NCBI GenBank assembly: GCA_012511645.1
Contig: JAAZFP010000318.1
Coordinates: forward strand, 1-18,576
Direction: 5' to 3'
Length of the DNA: 18,576 nucleotides
Origin: Microbacteriaceae bacterium
GTDB lineage: Bacteria; Actinomycetota; Actinomycetes; Actinomycetales; Microbacteriaceae
Positions 7,897-14,887 of this stretch are shown one piece after another. Positions within the stretch are counted from its first letter, which is position 1; each line of letters begins with the position of its first letter. The notes under the pieces are model-generated. The model saw only the letters and a program-made list of their open reading frames with translations, was not told the DNA's origin and did no database searches. The position numbers and the translations under genes were made by a program.

Positions 7897-9405
7897 ATGG
7901 TGCAGGTATGTGTTGATCCGACACTGAATGATCTGGCGGCGCCGTTGCTCAACCGCCTCATTAGCCGGCGGTTTGCATCCCGACTGTTTGCTCACGACTT
8001 CACGCTCTGGGGTAAAGCAGCCGAACGTGAGGCACAAGTTCGGATGGGATGGGTTGATTCTCCCGTTCAGGCACGCGACGTAATCCGCGACGCAGTGAGC
8101 CTCCGCGAACGACTTCATGCACGCGGGATCACGAAATTTGTGTTGTGCGGCATGGGTGGTTCGAGCCTTGGCCCCGAGGTCCTTGCGAGTGCTGCCGAGC
8201 GCCCGTTGACGGTGCTTGACTCCACGCATCCTGCCGAAGTCGAGCGTGCACTCGCCGGTGACCTGAGGTCTGTCGGGGTGATTGTCTCGTCAAAATCTGG
8301 TTCAACTATCGAGACGCTCACGCAACTCGAGGCCTTTGAAGCAGAGTTTCGCCGCCAAGGCTACCAGCCACATGAGCACATTATTTTTATCACCGACCCC
8401 GGCTCGCCGCTGAGCGAGCGTTCGGCCGAGGGATATGAGGTCGTGCTTGCCGATCCTCACGTTGGCGGTCGCTTCTCGGTATTCACCGCATTCGGGCTGG
8501 TGCCAGCCGTGTTGATCGGAGCAGACACCGACACGCTTATTGAGGATGCGCTGCGGTGCCGTACCCATTTGCGTGATGACTCCCCTACCAATCCAGGGCT
8601 CATGCTTGCCTCCGCGATCGCCGCGTCGCTCCCCGAGTGCTATGCCCTCCTGGTTGAAGAGCGCACGAGTCACCGCTGGGGACTCACCGCCTGGATCGAA
8701 CAATTGGTTGCGGAGTCGACAGGCAAACAGGGACGTGGGGTGCTGCCCATCGATACAGCCATGGACGACTCCAATTCTGCTCAGTTTGCCCCCCAGACCC
8801 AGATGGTCTGTGTGGGAGATGCGCAGGATCTCCCAGGCCCGCTCACGGTACGCGGGACACTCGGTGCCCAAATGATGCTCTGGGAGTTTGCGACGGCAGC
8901 ACTTGGCATGCTGCTTGAGGTAGACCCGTTTGATCAGCCAGACGTCGAATCCGCGAAGGTTGCCGCACGCGAGGCGATGACGCGCAGCACATCAACACAG
9001 GCTGAGGCTGCCAGCCACCCAGGCGTCGATCTCGCGAGCCTCCTGTCGTCAGTCCGGGAGGTGCTCCCTGAAGACGGATATGTAGCGATTCAGGCATTCT
9101 TGGATCGCGAGAGCGCTCAGGCAGCCGTCGCATTGAATCTGCGTCAGACCCTCGCCACTGAGCTCAACGTTCCTGTTTCGCTCGGATGGGGCCCACGCTA
9201 TCTGCACTCGGTCGGGCAGTTCCACAAGGGCGGTGTCCCAAAGGGCGTCTTCGTTCAGCTCATTGATCGCGCGCTCGACGCTCAGCCAGACGGGTCACGC
9301 TCTCAAGAGTTCAACAACCTCATGAAAGCGCAAGCCGCGGGTGACCGTGAAGTGCTCACCGGCCGGGGCTTTGCCGTCTATGAACTGGCGCTGAAGGAGC
9401 AGTAA
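7897..9405 (+). CDS. pgi: Glucose-6-phosphate isomerase, compact type
   Basis: Pgi interconverts glucose-6-phosphate and fructose-6-phosphate. At 502 residues it is shorter than the E. coli or M. tuberculosis enzymes (about 550). Both SIS domains are visible: GMGGSSLGPEVL (85-96), SSKSGSTIET (131-140, phosphate binding) and FITDPGS (164-170), then GGRFSVFTAFGLVPA (190-204). The catalytic glutamate is E273 in LVAESTGKQGRG, followed by VDPFDQPDVE (342-351) and HSVGQFHKGG (437-446). This wording resembles the Pgi half of the fused transaldolase/Pgi proteins found in some bacteria. Here the two are separate: the tal stop lies 11 bases upstream and the frames differ. The ATG at 7897 has only a purine-rich AGAAAAGAAG upstream; a GTG at 7900 is an alternative. 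Translation may depend on coupling to tal. Confidence 0.94.
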   Translation: MVQVCVDPTLNDLAAPLLNRLISRRFASRLFAHDFTLWGKAAEREAQVRMGWVDSPVQARDVIRDAVSLRERLHARGITKFVLCGMGGSSLGPEVLASAAERPLTVLDSTHPAEVERALAGDLRSVGVIVSSKSGSTIETLTQLEAFEAEFRRQGYQPHEHIIFITDPGSPLSERSAEGYEVVLADPHVGGRFSVFTAFGLVPAVLIGADTDTLIEDALRCRTHLRDDSPTNPGLMLASAIAASLPECYALLVEERTSHRWGLTAWIEQLVAESTGKQGRGVLPIDTAMDDSNSAQFAPQTQMVCVGDAQDLPGPLTVRGTLGAQMMLWEFATAALGMLLEVDPFDQPDVESAKVAAREAMTRSTSTQAEAASHPGVDLASLLSSVREVLPEDGYVAIQAFLDRESAQAAVALNLRQTLATELNVPVSLGWGPRYLHSVGQFHKGGVPKGVFVQLIDRALDAQPDGSRSQEFNNLMKAQAAGDREVLTGRGFAVYELALKEQ

Positions 9406-9484
9406 ACCGGGAGTTCACCGTGTTCATTCGTGCATCGGCCGCGAGAACACGTACCGGCAGTCCTACCAGTGGCTCTGTGGTGAA

Positions 9485-9521
9485 CGTACGCGTCTGCCGC
9501 ATCACGCCGCAGACGCGTACG
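9485..9521. terminator. Perfect 13-bp hairpin between pgi and rbpA, likely bidirectional terminator
   Basis: The arms CGTACGCGTCTGC (9485-9497) and GCAGACGCGTACG (9509-9521) are exact reverse complements around an 11-base loop. The hairpin begins 4 bases after the rbpA stop on the minus strand and 79 bases after the pgi stop on the plus strand. Neither side is followed by a good U-tract: the minus-strand RNA continues UUCACCAC and the plus-strand RNA CUAUCUAAG. It is therefore an atypical intrinsic terminator, common in high-GC actinobacteria. It stands in the only space between the two convergent operons. Confidence 0.65.
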
Positions 9522-9525
9522 CTAT

Positions 9526-9897
9526 CTAAGCTGAGGCTGTCGCCGCTGCGCTACCGCGGCGTTCGCGCAACTTTTGCAGCGCCTGCTCAAGCAGCTCCTC
9601 GGCTTCTTCCGGAGTGCGTCGTTCCTTTACATACGCGAGGTGCGTCTTGTAAGGCTCGTTCTTCTGCAACTCAGGTGGACTCTTCTGGTCGCGGCCAGCT
9701 GGCAGACCCGACTGTGGAGAATCAATCTGTTCGGGAATCTCTTCGGGATCAACGTCTGCCGCGAAATACCGAACCGTCTCGTTTCCTAGAGCGTCCCAGT
9801 ATGACACCGCCACACGTTCTGCCCGAACGCCGTGATCTTTTTCACCCATGGGGCCCGAACCAACTCGGGCACCGCGAATCGCATTACTGCTCGACAC
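9526..9897 (-). CDS. rbpA: RbpA, RNA polymerase-binding protein
   Basis: RbpA is an actinobacterial transcription factor that binds RNA polymerase and principal sigma factors and stabilises open complexes. The 123-residue protein has a flexible N-terminus and a core segment around AVSYWDALGNETVRYFAAD (30-48). A linker containing GLPAGRD (64-70) follows, and then the sigma-interaction helices at about 84-112, KTHLAYVKERRTPEEAEELL and onward. No cysteines are present, so the zinc-type site of Streptomyces RbpA is absent, as in other Microbacteriaceae copies I recall. The start is GTG, with AAAGG 6 bases upstream in GAAAGGTGTACTGTG. It lies 48 bases downstream of secG on the same strand and ends at the strong hairpin. 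I see no SigR-type promoter upstream. Confidence 0.9.
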   Translation of the reverse strand: MSSSNAIRGARVGSGPMGEKDHGVRAERVAVSYWDALGNETVRYFAADVDPEEIPEQIDSPQSGLPAGRDQKSPPELQKNEPYKTHLAYVKERRTPEEAEELLEQALQKLRERRGSAAATASA

Positions 9898-9945
9898 AGT
9901 ACACCTTTCTTGCGAGCGACAGCTCGCCCTGAATGCTGAGCCTGC

Positions 9946-10194
9946 TCAGACGACGGAAAAACGCGCGATCAGGCCTAGCCCGACAATCGTCGCAAACCAA
10001 ACCACTGACACGATGATCGTGATTCGGTTCAAGTTTCGTTCTGCTACACCAGAAGAGCCGAGGCTCGAGGTCACGCCACCGCCGAACATATCGGACAGAC
10101 CCCCGCCGCGACCCTTGTGCAGCAAGATAAAGAGGGTCAGCAGGAGACTCGTGATCACGAGCAGCACAATCAGTGCGATCTTGAGGATGAGCAC
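9946..10194 (-). CDS. secG: SecG, protein translocase subunit
   Basis: SecG is the small non-essential partner of SecYE in the Sec export channel. The 82-residue protein has two hydrophobic helices (about 3-24 and 58-79). They flank the family signature LLHKGRGGGLSDMFGGG (24-40) and the SLGSSGVAERNLNR loop, which is diagnostic. The start is GTG, with AAAGGG 7 bases upstream. It follows tpiA after 83 bases, a space holding a promoter-like TATACT. The pgk-tpiA-secG order is conserved across actinobacteria. Confidence 0.94.
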   Translation of the reverse strand: MLILKIALIVLLVITSLLLTLFILLHKGRGGGLSDMFGGGVTSSLGSSGVAERNLNRITIIVSVVWFATIVGLGLIARFSVV

Positions 10195-10228
10195 GAGGCA
10201 ACCCTTTCGCTGAGAAAATCCAACTCAT

Positions 10229-10257
10229 AGTATATCGCGGACTCGTTGGTCGAAAGA
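10229..10257 (-). promoter_or_regulatory. Candidate secG promoter
   Basis: On the minus strand TATACT (10229-10234) is a near-consensus -10 hexamer in the tpiA-secG spacer. The -35 is poor: TCTTTC at 17 bases or TTTCGA at 15 bases. A transcript from here would have a leader of roughly 28 bases before the secG GTG. It would let secG and rbpA be made independently of the glycolytic genes. Confidence 0.4.
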
Positions 10258-10277
10258 ACGCGACAAGTGAACGGCGT

Positions 10278-11078
10278 CTACGCCGCGGTGACATGCTTCC
10301 GATACTGCACAATCCTCGCGAACTCTTGGGAGTCAATACTCGCACCGCCCACCAGCACGCCATCAATATTCGGCAGTCTGAGAATTGACGCCACATTCTG
10401 GCTATTCACCGATCCGCCGTACAACACGCGCGTGCGTGAGGCTTGCTCGGAGCCAAACTTCTCTTCCAATGAGTGGCGCAGCGCAGCACAAACGCTCTCG
10501 GCCTGCTCTGGAGTGGCAGAGTTGCCGGTACCGATGGCCCATACGGGCTCATATGCGATGACGATTTCACTGTCTTTCGGCAGCGCAGCAACTGCGGCGT
10601 TCAGTTGCTCGACCGGAACAGCGGCCGCCCCTCGTTCTTCGAGGTCTTCTGCGGTCTCTCCGACGCAGATCACCGGCACCAAGCCTGAGCCGACGGCGGC
10701 CTTGGTCTTTGCTGCGACCAGCTGATCGTCTTCCCCGTGACCGTGGCGTCGCTCTGAGTGACCGACAAGAACGTAGCTCGTCTCGAGCTTGGCGAGAAAC
10801 GAAGCGGCGATATCACCGGTGTAGGCGCCCACCGAGTTCGGTGACACATCCTGTGCGCCGAGCTTCATCGGAATCCGATCTGCCGAGAGCAGGGTCTGCA
10901 CAGAGCGTAAATCGGTAAACGGAGGAAACACCGCAACCTCAACTTCGCCGTAGTCATGTCGAGCATCCTTGAGCGTCCACGAGAGCTTCTGGACGTGTGC
11001 GATGGCCTGAAGATGATCGAGATTCATCTTCCAGTTTCCCGCGATCAGAGGGACTCGTGTGATCTGTTGGTCATTCAT
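10278..11078 (-). CDS. tpiA: Triosephosphate isomerase
   Basis: TpiA interconverts dihydroxyacetone phosphate and glyceraldehyde-3-phosphate. The 266-residue TIM barrel has NWKMN with N15 and K17, the catalytic H107 in VGHSERR, and the catalytic base E177 in AYEPVWAIGTG. The phosphate-gripping loop 6 is at about 178-185, and GGSVN and GVLVGGAS follow near the C-terminus. All catalytic residues are present. The ATG start overlaps the pgk stop by four bases (ATGA), so translation is probably coupled to pgk. secG follows on the same strand. Confidence 0.97.
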   Translation of the reverse strand: MNDQQITRVPLIAGNWKMNLDHLQAIAHVQKLSWTLKDARHDYGEVEVAVFPPFTDLRSVQTLLSADRIPMKLGAQDVSPNSVGAYTGDIAASFLAKLETSYVLVGHSERRHGHGEDDQLVAAKTKAAVGSGLVPVICVGETAEDLEERGAAAVPVEQLNAAVAALPKDSEIVIAYEPVWAIGTGNSATPEQAESVCAALRHSLEEKFGSEQASRTRVLYGGSVNSQNVASILRLPNIDGVLVGGASIDSQEFARIVQYRKHVTAA

Positions 11079-12277
11079 GCGAGCACCTCAAGCCCTGGGA
11101 GCGACTTTCCTTCAAGGAACTCAAGGCTCGCTCCGCCTCCCGTGGAAATATGGTCGAAATCACTGTCAGCGAATCCGAGTTGGCGCACGGCTGCGGCAGA
11201 ATCCCCACCACCAACGACCGAGTATCCAGGGGTGTCTGTCAGCGCTTCGGCCACCGCGCGGGTTCCGGCTGCAAACGCGGCCATCTCAAAGACACCCATC
11301 GGCCCATTCCAAAAGACTGTTGCAGATTCGCGGATGATTTCCGCAAACCGGCGAGCAGTGTCTGGGCCAATATCGAGGCCGAGCCCGGTTTCACCAAATG
11401 GGCTCGACTCGATTGCATCAGCCGCAACCACCAGGTGCGCTGCGTCTGCCGCGAACGATTGCGCAACCACCACATCGGTCGGTAGCACAATCGTGACACC
11501 GCGCTCTTCGGCCTCAGCAAGATACTCACGAACTCGATCGAGCTGATCAGCCTCTAACAGGCTCGCACCAACATCGTGCCCCTGTGCAGCAAGAAAGGTG
11601 AACAGCATACCTCCGCCAATGAGCAGGGTGTCAACGCGCTTCAGCAGGTGATCAATTACCCCGAGTTTGTCGCTGACCTTCGAGCCGCCGAGCACCACAG
11701 TGTAGGGACTGCGAGCGTCTTCGGTCAGCCGCTTGAGCACACCAAGCTCGGCCTCTACGAGCCGACCCGCGGCACTCGGAAGCGCCTGAGCAAGTTCTGT
11801 CACGCTGGCCTGCTGCCGGTGTACGACACCGAATCCATCGCTGACGAAAGCGTCGGCACCCTGCGCCAACTGTTCAGCGAACTCGCGTCGCACCTGAGCG
11901 TCCTTGCTCGTTTCTTCTGGATGGAATCGAAGGTTCTCGAGCACCAGCACCTCACCATCCGAAAGACCAGTCCGAGCGGCCTCCGCGTCGTGACCGAGCA
12001 ACGTGTCAGAAAAGCTGACCGGCGTATCGAGAAGCTCGCCCATGCGCGCCGCGACCGGCCTCAGGGAATATTGCTCATCGATCACCCCTCCGGGCCTGCC
12101 GAGATGACTGATCACCACGAGGCGCGCACCGCGCGCACTCAACTCACGAATCGTCGTAAGTGAGGCGCGGATGCGGCCGTCATCGGTGATCTGCCCATCG
12201 CTGAGCGGTACGTTGAGATCACAGCGAACAATAACGGTCTGAGACCTAAGGTCACCAAGTGACTCGAGCGTACGCAT
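11075..12277 (-). CDS. pgk: Phosphoglycerate kinase
   Basis: Pgk makes ATP from 1,3-bisphosphoglycerate. The 400-residue protein shows RCDLNVP (18-24), SHLGRP (57-62), ENLRF (114-118) and the actinobacterial form FVSDGFGVVHRQQAS (144-158). GGSKVSDK follows at 197-204, then WNGPMGVFE and GGGDSAA near the nucleotide site, and STGGGASLEFLEGK at the C-terminus. The ATG at 12277 matches family N-termini (ESLGDL...VIVRCD). However, its nearest Shine-Dalgarno-like AAAGGA lies about 13 bases upstream, longer than ideal, so initiation may be modest. Its usual upstream partner gap is missing; sodA ends 29 bases upstream instead. tpiA overlaps the stop. Confidence 0.97.
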   Translation of the reverse strand: MRTLESLGDLRSQTVIVRCDLNVPLSDGQITDDGRIRASLTTIRELSARGARLVVISHLGRPGGVIDEQYSLRPVAARMGELLDTPVSFSDTLLGHDAEAARTGLSDGEVLVLENLRFHPEETSKDAQVRREFAEQLAQGADAFVSDGFGVVHRQQASVTELAQALPSAAGRLVEAELGVLKRLTEDARSPYTVVLGGSKVSDKLGVIDHLLKRVDTLLIGGGMLFTFLAAQGHDVGASLLEADQLDRVREYLAEAEERGVTIVLPTDVVVAQSFAADAAHLVVAADAIESSPFGETGLGLDIGPDTARRFAEIIRESATVFWNGPMGVFEMAAFAAGTRAVAEALTDTPGYSVVGGGDSAAAVRQLGFADSDFDHISTGGGASLEFLEGKSLPGLEVLA

Positions 12278-12306
12278 GGTTGGGACGGGATCCTTTCTCG
12301 GAGTTC

Positions 12307-12924
12307 TTAGATGAGGCCTGAGCTCTGGGTGCGTGCTGCCTCAAAGCGCTTCGCGACGTCCTGCCAGTTCGCAATGTTCCAGAACGCTTTAACGTAGTCA
12401 GCGCGAACGTTCAGGTAGTCGAGGTAGTAGGCGTGCTCCCACACATCGAGCATGAGCAGCGGGATCGTGCCAGCCGGCAGGTTGCCCTGCTGATCAAACA
12501 GCTGCACCACGTTCGCGCGCTGTCCGAGTGCATCCCATGCGAGCACTGCCCAGCCGCTGCCCTGCACGCCGAGTGCGGTTGCGGTGAAGTGCGCCTGGAA
12601 CTTGTCAAAGGATCCAAAGAATTCATCGATCGCGGATGCCAGTTCGCCCTCTGGTGCGCCGCCACCCTCAGGTGACAGGTTGTTCCAGAACACGGTGTGG
12701 TTGACGTGGCCTCCCACGTTGAATGCGAGATCTTTCTCGAGCTTGTTGACTGCCGCGAGGTTGCCCGAGTCGCGAGCTTCGGCGAGCTGCTCCAGCGCAG
12801 TGTTTGCGCCGGTGACGTAGGCCTGGTGGTGCTTGTCGTGGTGCAGCTGCATGATCTTGCCGCTGATGTGCGGTTCGAGCGCAGCATAGTCATAGGGCAG
12901 ATCGGGCAGGGTGTAGTGAGTCAT
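12307..12924 (-). CDS. sodA: Superoxide dismutase, Mn/Fe type
   Basis: This enzyme converts superoxide to oxygen and hydrogen peroxide in the cytoplasm. From the ATG at 12924 it has 205 residues, normal for the family. Metal ligands are H28 in LHHDKHH, H76 in GGHVNHTVFW, and D160 and H164 in LMLDVWEHAYYLDY. Mn versus Fe preference cannot be fixed from this alone, though GGH-NH fits many Mn enzymes. An in-frame ATG at 12936 exists, but the shorter form is preferred because GGAGAG (12929-12934), which overlaps that upstream ATG, is correctly spaced before 12924. No signal peptide is seen. It lies 42 bases after whiA and 29 bases before pgk on the same strand. It stands where gap is found in the conserved locus, or beside that place. 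Confidence 0.95.
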   Translation of the reverse strand: MTHYTLPDLPYDYAALEPHISGKIMQLHHDKHHQAYVTGANTALEQLAEARDSGNLAAVNKLEKDLAFNVGGHVNHTVFWNNLSPEGGGAPEGELASAIDEFFGSFDKFQAHFTATALGVQGSGWAVLAWDALGQRANVVQLFDQQGNLPAGTIPLLMLDVWEHAYYLDYLNVRADYVKAFWNIANWQDVAKRFEAARTQSSGLI

Positions 12925-12928
12925 TTCT

Positions 12929-12934
12929 CTCTCC
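12929..12934 (-). promoter_or_regulatory. Ribosome binding site deciding the sodA start
   Basis: GGAGAG, inside GGAGAGAGAA, sits 4 bases before the ATG at 12924. Its first base is the G of the alternative ATG at 12936, so it can serve only the downstream start. Confidence 0.55.
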
Positions 12935-12966
12935 ATTCCAAGTCGTTCTCTCTTGGGGTTCCAAGT

Positions 12967-13947
12967 CTAAAGTGAATCAAGTTCGTCGGGCAGGTTTGCG
13001 TCGGTGCCAGGAATACCTTGCTGCTCGGCCGATTTATCGGCAAGCGCAAGAAGCCGACGAATACGGCCCGCGATCGCGTCCTTGGTGAGTGGTGGATCAG
13101 CCTTTGCCCCGAGTTCATCCAAGCTTGCATCTCGATGACTGAGGCGCAGCTCTCCCGCGTATTGCAGGTGCTCCGGCACATCTTCACCCAGTATCTCGAG
13201 TGCACGCTCCACACGAGCGCACGCTGCAACAGATGCCTGCGCACTTCGGCGAAGATTTGCGTCGTCGAAATTGACCAAGCGATTCGCAGTATTTCGGGTT
13301 TCCCGAGCTTTGCGCAGTTCGTCCCACTGCGACTGTGCCGCCGTGGCGCCCATAATCCCAAGCATCTGGCCGATGGCTTCACTGTCACGGATGAGGACTT
13401 TATGCTGGCCTCGAATCTCACGACCTTTCGCGGTGACGCCCAGTCGACCAGCAGCCCCAACCAACGCCATCGCGACTTCGTTCGTCGGGCACACGATTTC
13501 CAGGCTCGCAGAACGCCCTGGCGGAGTCACCGATCCACGGGCGAGAAATGCACCGCGCCAAATCGCTGCCAATTCCGCCGGCGAACCGGTGGTGAGGCGA
13601 TTAGGAAGACCCCGAATGGGTCGTCGTTTCTGGTCGAGGAGCCCGAGCTGCCGCGCGAGTGTTTCGCCGTCCAGCACACGCACGACAAACTGTGGAGACC
13701 CCGGCCGGGTTGAGGCGGCCGGCATCTGCTTCGCTTCGGAACGCACTCCGTAAATCTCCGCAAGATCTCGCCGCACACGCTGCACAATTGCCGGGGTGTG
13801 CAGTTCGGCTTCCAGAGCAATCCGACCGGAAATCGTGTGAAGCCCTCCTGCGAGTCGCAGAATTGTCGCAAGTTCCGTCATTCGCTCACCTACATGTGAG
13901 GCAGGGACTCGAACAAGTTCGTTCTTGACGTCAGGCGTTGAGGGCAA
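12967..13947 (-). CDS. whiA: WhiA, DNA-binding regulator
   Basis: WhiA is a Gram-positive regulator. In Streptomyces it acts with WhiB to control sporulation division genes; in non-sporulating relatives it is tied to cell division or metabolism. The protein has an N-terminal WhiA domain, an inactive LAGLIDADG homing-endonuclease-like fold (RGAFLARGSVTPPGRSASLE lies in its second repeat) and a C-terminal helix-turn-helix around ASLDELGAKADPPLTKDAIA. I place the start at the TTG at 13947, giving 326 residues (MPSTPDVKNEL). AAAGGA at 13954-13959 is 6 bases ahead, and family proteins begin close to DVK-EL. The other in-frame TTG at 13962 lacks a ribosome site. It lies 42 bases after rapZ. yvcK, often between these two genes, is absent. 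Confidence 0.93.
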   Translation of the reverse strand: MPSTPDVKNELVRVPASHVGERMTELATILRLAGGLHTISGRIALEAELHTPAIVQRVRRDLAEIYGVRSEAKQMPAASTRPGSPQFVVRVLDGETLARQLGLLDQKRRPIRGLPNRLTTGSPAELAAIWRGAFLARGSVTPPGRSASLEIVCPTNEVAMALVGAAGRLGVTAKGREIRGQHKVLIRDSEAIGQMLGIMGATAAQSQWDELRKARETRNTANRLVNFDDANLRRSAQASVAACARVERALEILGEDVPEHLQYAGELRLSHRDASLDELGAKADPPLTKDAIAGRIRRLLALADKSAEQQGIPGTDANLPDELDSL

Positions 13948-13953
13948 TCGTGA

Positions 13954-13959
13954 TCCTTT
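13954..13959 (-). promoter_or_regulatory. Ribosome binding site deciding the whiA start
   Basis: AAAGGA lies 6 bases before the TTG at 13947. It immediately follows another in-frame TTG at 13962, which it could not serve. This selects the shorter WhiA. Confidence 0.55.
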
Positions 13960-13989
13960 CAATACAGTGCAATGCGAAACTTGGTGCAG

Positions 13990-14868
13990 TTATTCCCTGC
14001 CGAGATCGCGATGACGCAGGCTCACGCTCACCCCCGGAAGAGCCGCAAGACGATCGGCAAGTTCTCGTGCCATGGCAACGGACCGGTGTTTACCACCGGT
14101 GCACCCCACCGCGAGCGAGACATGTCGCTTGTTTTCTCGCTGGAAGCCAGCAAACATTGGCTCGAGAGCGGCCACATAGTGTTCGAGAAACTCAGTGGCG
14201 CCGTCTCGGCTCATGACAAACTCTTTGACTTCAGCGTCGACACCGGTCAGCGCGCGCAGGTCTGTCTCCCAGAACGGATTCGGCAGAAACCGCATATCGG
14301 CAATCAAATCAACATCCGTCGGCGTCCCGTATTTGTATCCGAAGCTTTGCACTGACAGTTGCAACCCGGGGGTGTCTTCGTCGGTGAACAGCTCACGGGT
14401 TGCGGTAGACAGTTCGTGAGGATTATAACGCGAGGTGTCGATCACCACATCACTTGATGCGCGAAGCTCTTGAAGTCGCTCACGCTCGAGTCGAATGCCG
14501 TCAAGCAGGCTCCCCGCCGAGTGCTGGAGGGGGTGCGGTCGGCGAACTGCTTCATACCGACGAACCAGAATGTCATCGGTCGCATCAAGGAACACAACGC
14601 GCACCTCGGCGCTCTCTCGCAGTGACTCAACGGTGGACTGAATGTCTTCGAAGAGGTCACCGCCGCGCACATCGACGACGGCAACGATGCGCGGAAGGGC
14701 TCCACCGGAGCGGTCGGCCATATCGGCGAGGGTCTTCAACATCGCAAGCGGGAGGTTATCAACGACGTACCATCCGAGGTCTTCGAGCGCATTCGCGACC
14801 GTGCTGCGCCCAGCCCCGGACATGCCGGTGACGATCAGAATCTCTTGTGTTGTGCTCTGCTTCACCAC
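13990..14868 (-). CDS. rapZ: RapZ/YvcJ family nucleotide-binding protein
   Basis: This is a P-loop nucleotide-binding family. In E. coli RapZ binds small RNAs controlling glucosamine-6-phosphate synthase, while the Gram-positive homologue YvcJ hydrolyses nucleotides and its role is less clear. The 292-residue protein has Walker A GMSGAGRS (15-22), DVRGG (66-70) and RRYEAVRRPHPL (103-114). The C-terminal domain follows, with SFGYKYG (175-181), DMRFLPNPF (191-199) and GCTGGKHRS (255-263). GTG codons at 14868 and 14865 are both possible starts; GGGGG is 4 or 7 bases upstream, which slightly favours 14865. It lies 19 bases after uvrC, inside the same operon, and is followed by whiA. Confidence 0.94.
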   Translation of the reverse strand: MVKQSTTQEILIVTGMSGAGRSTVANALEDLGWYVVDNLPLAMLKTLADMADRSGGALPRIVAVVDVRGGDLFEDIQSTVESLRESAEVRVVFLDATDDILVRRYEAVRRPHPLQHSAGSLLDGIRLERERLQELRASSDVVIDTSRYNPHELSTATRELFTDEDTPGLQLSVQSFGYKYGTPTDVDLIADMRFLPNPFWETDLRALTGVDAEVKEFVMSRDGATEFLEHYVAALEPMFAGFQRENKRHVSLAVGCTGGKHRSVAMARELADRLAALPGVSVSLRHRDLGRE

Positions 14869-14887
14869 GACGCCCCCTTCTCCATGC

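Noticed and set aside
9526..9897. RbpA without zinc-binding cysteines
   Set aside because: Cysteine loss is already known in RbpA from other actinobacteria, and the sigma-interaction helices are intact.
11808..11850. Unusual Pgk segment SDGFG-VVHRQ in place of the common NDAFG-AAHR
   Set aside because: I recognise this as the usual form in actinobacterial phosphoglycerate kinases, so it is not a defect.
12967..13947. LAGLIDADG-like fold in WhiA suggesting a homing endonuclease
   Set aside because: WhiA proteins carry a degenerate, non-catalytic version of this fold. The C-terminal helix-turn-helix and gene context identify it as WhiA.
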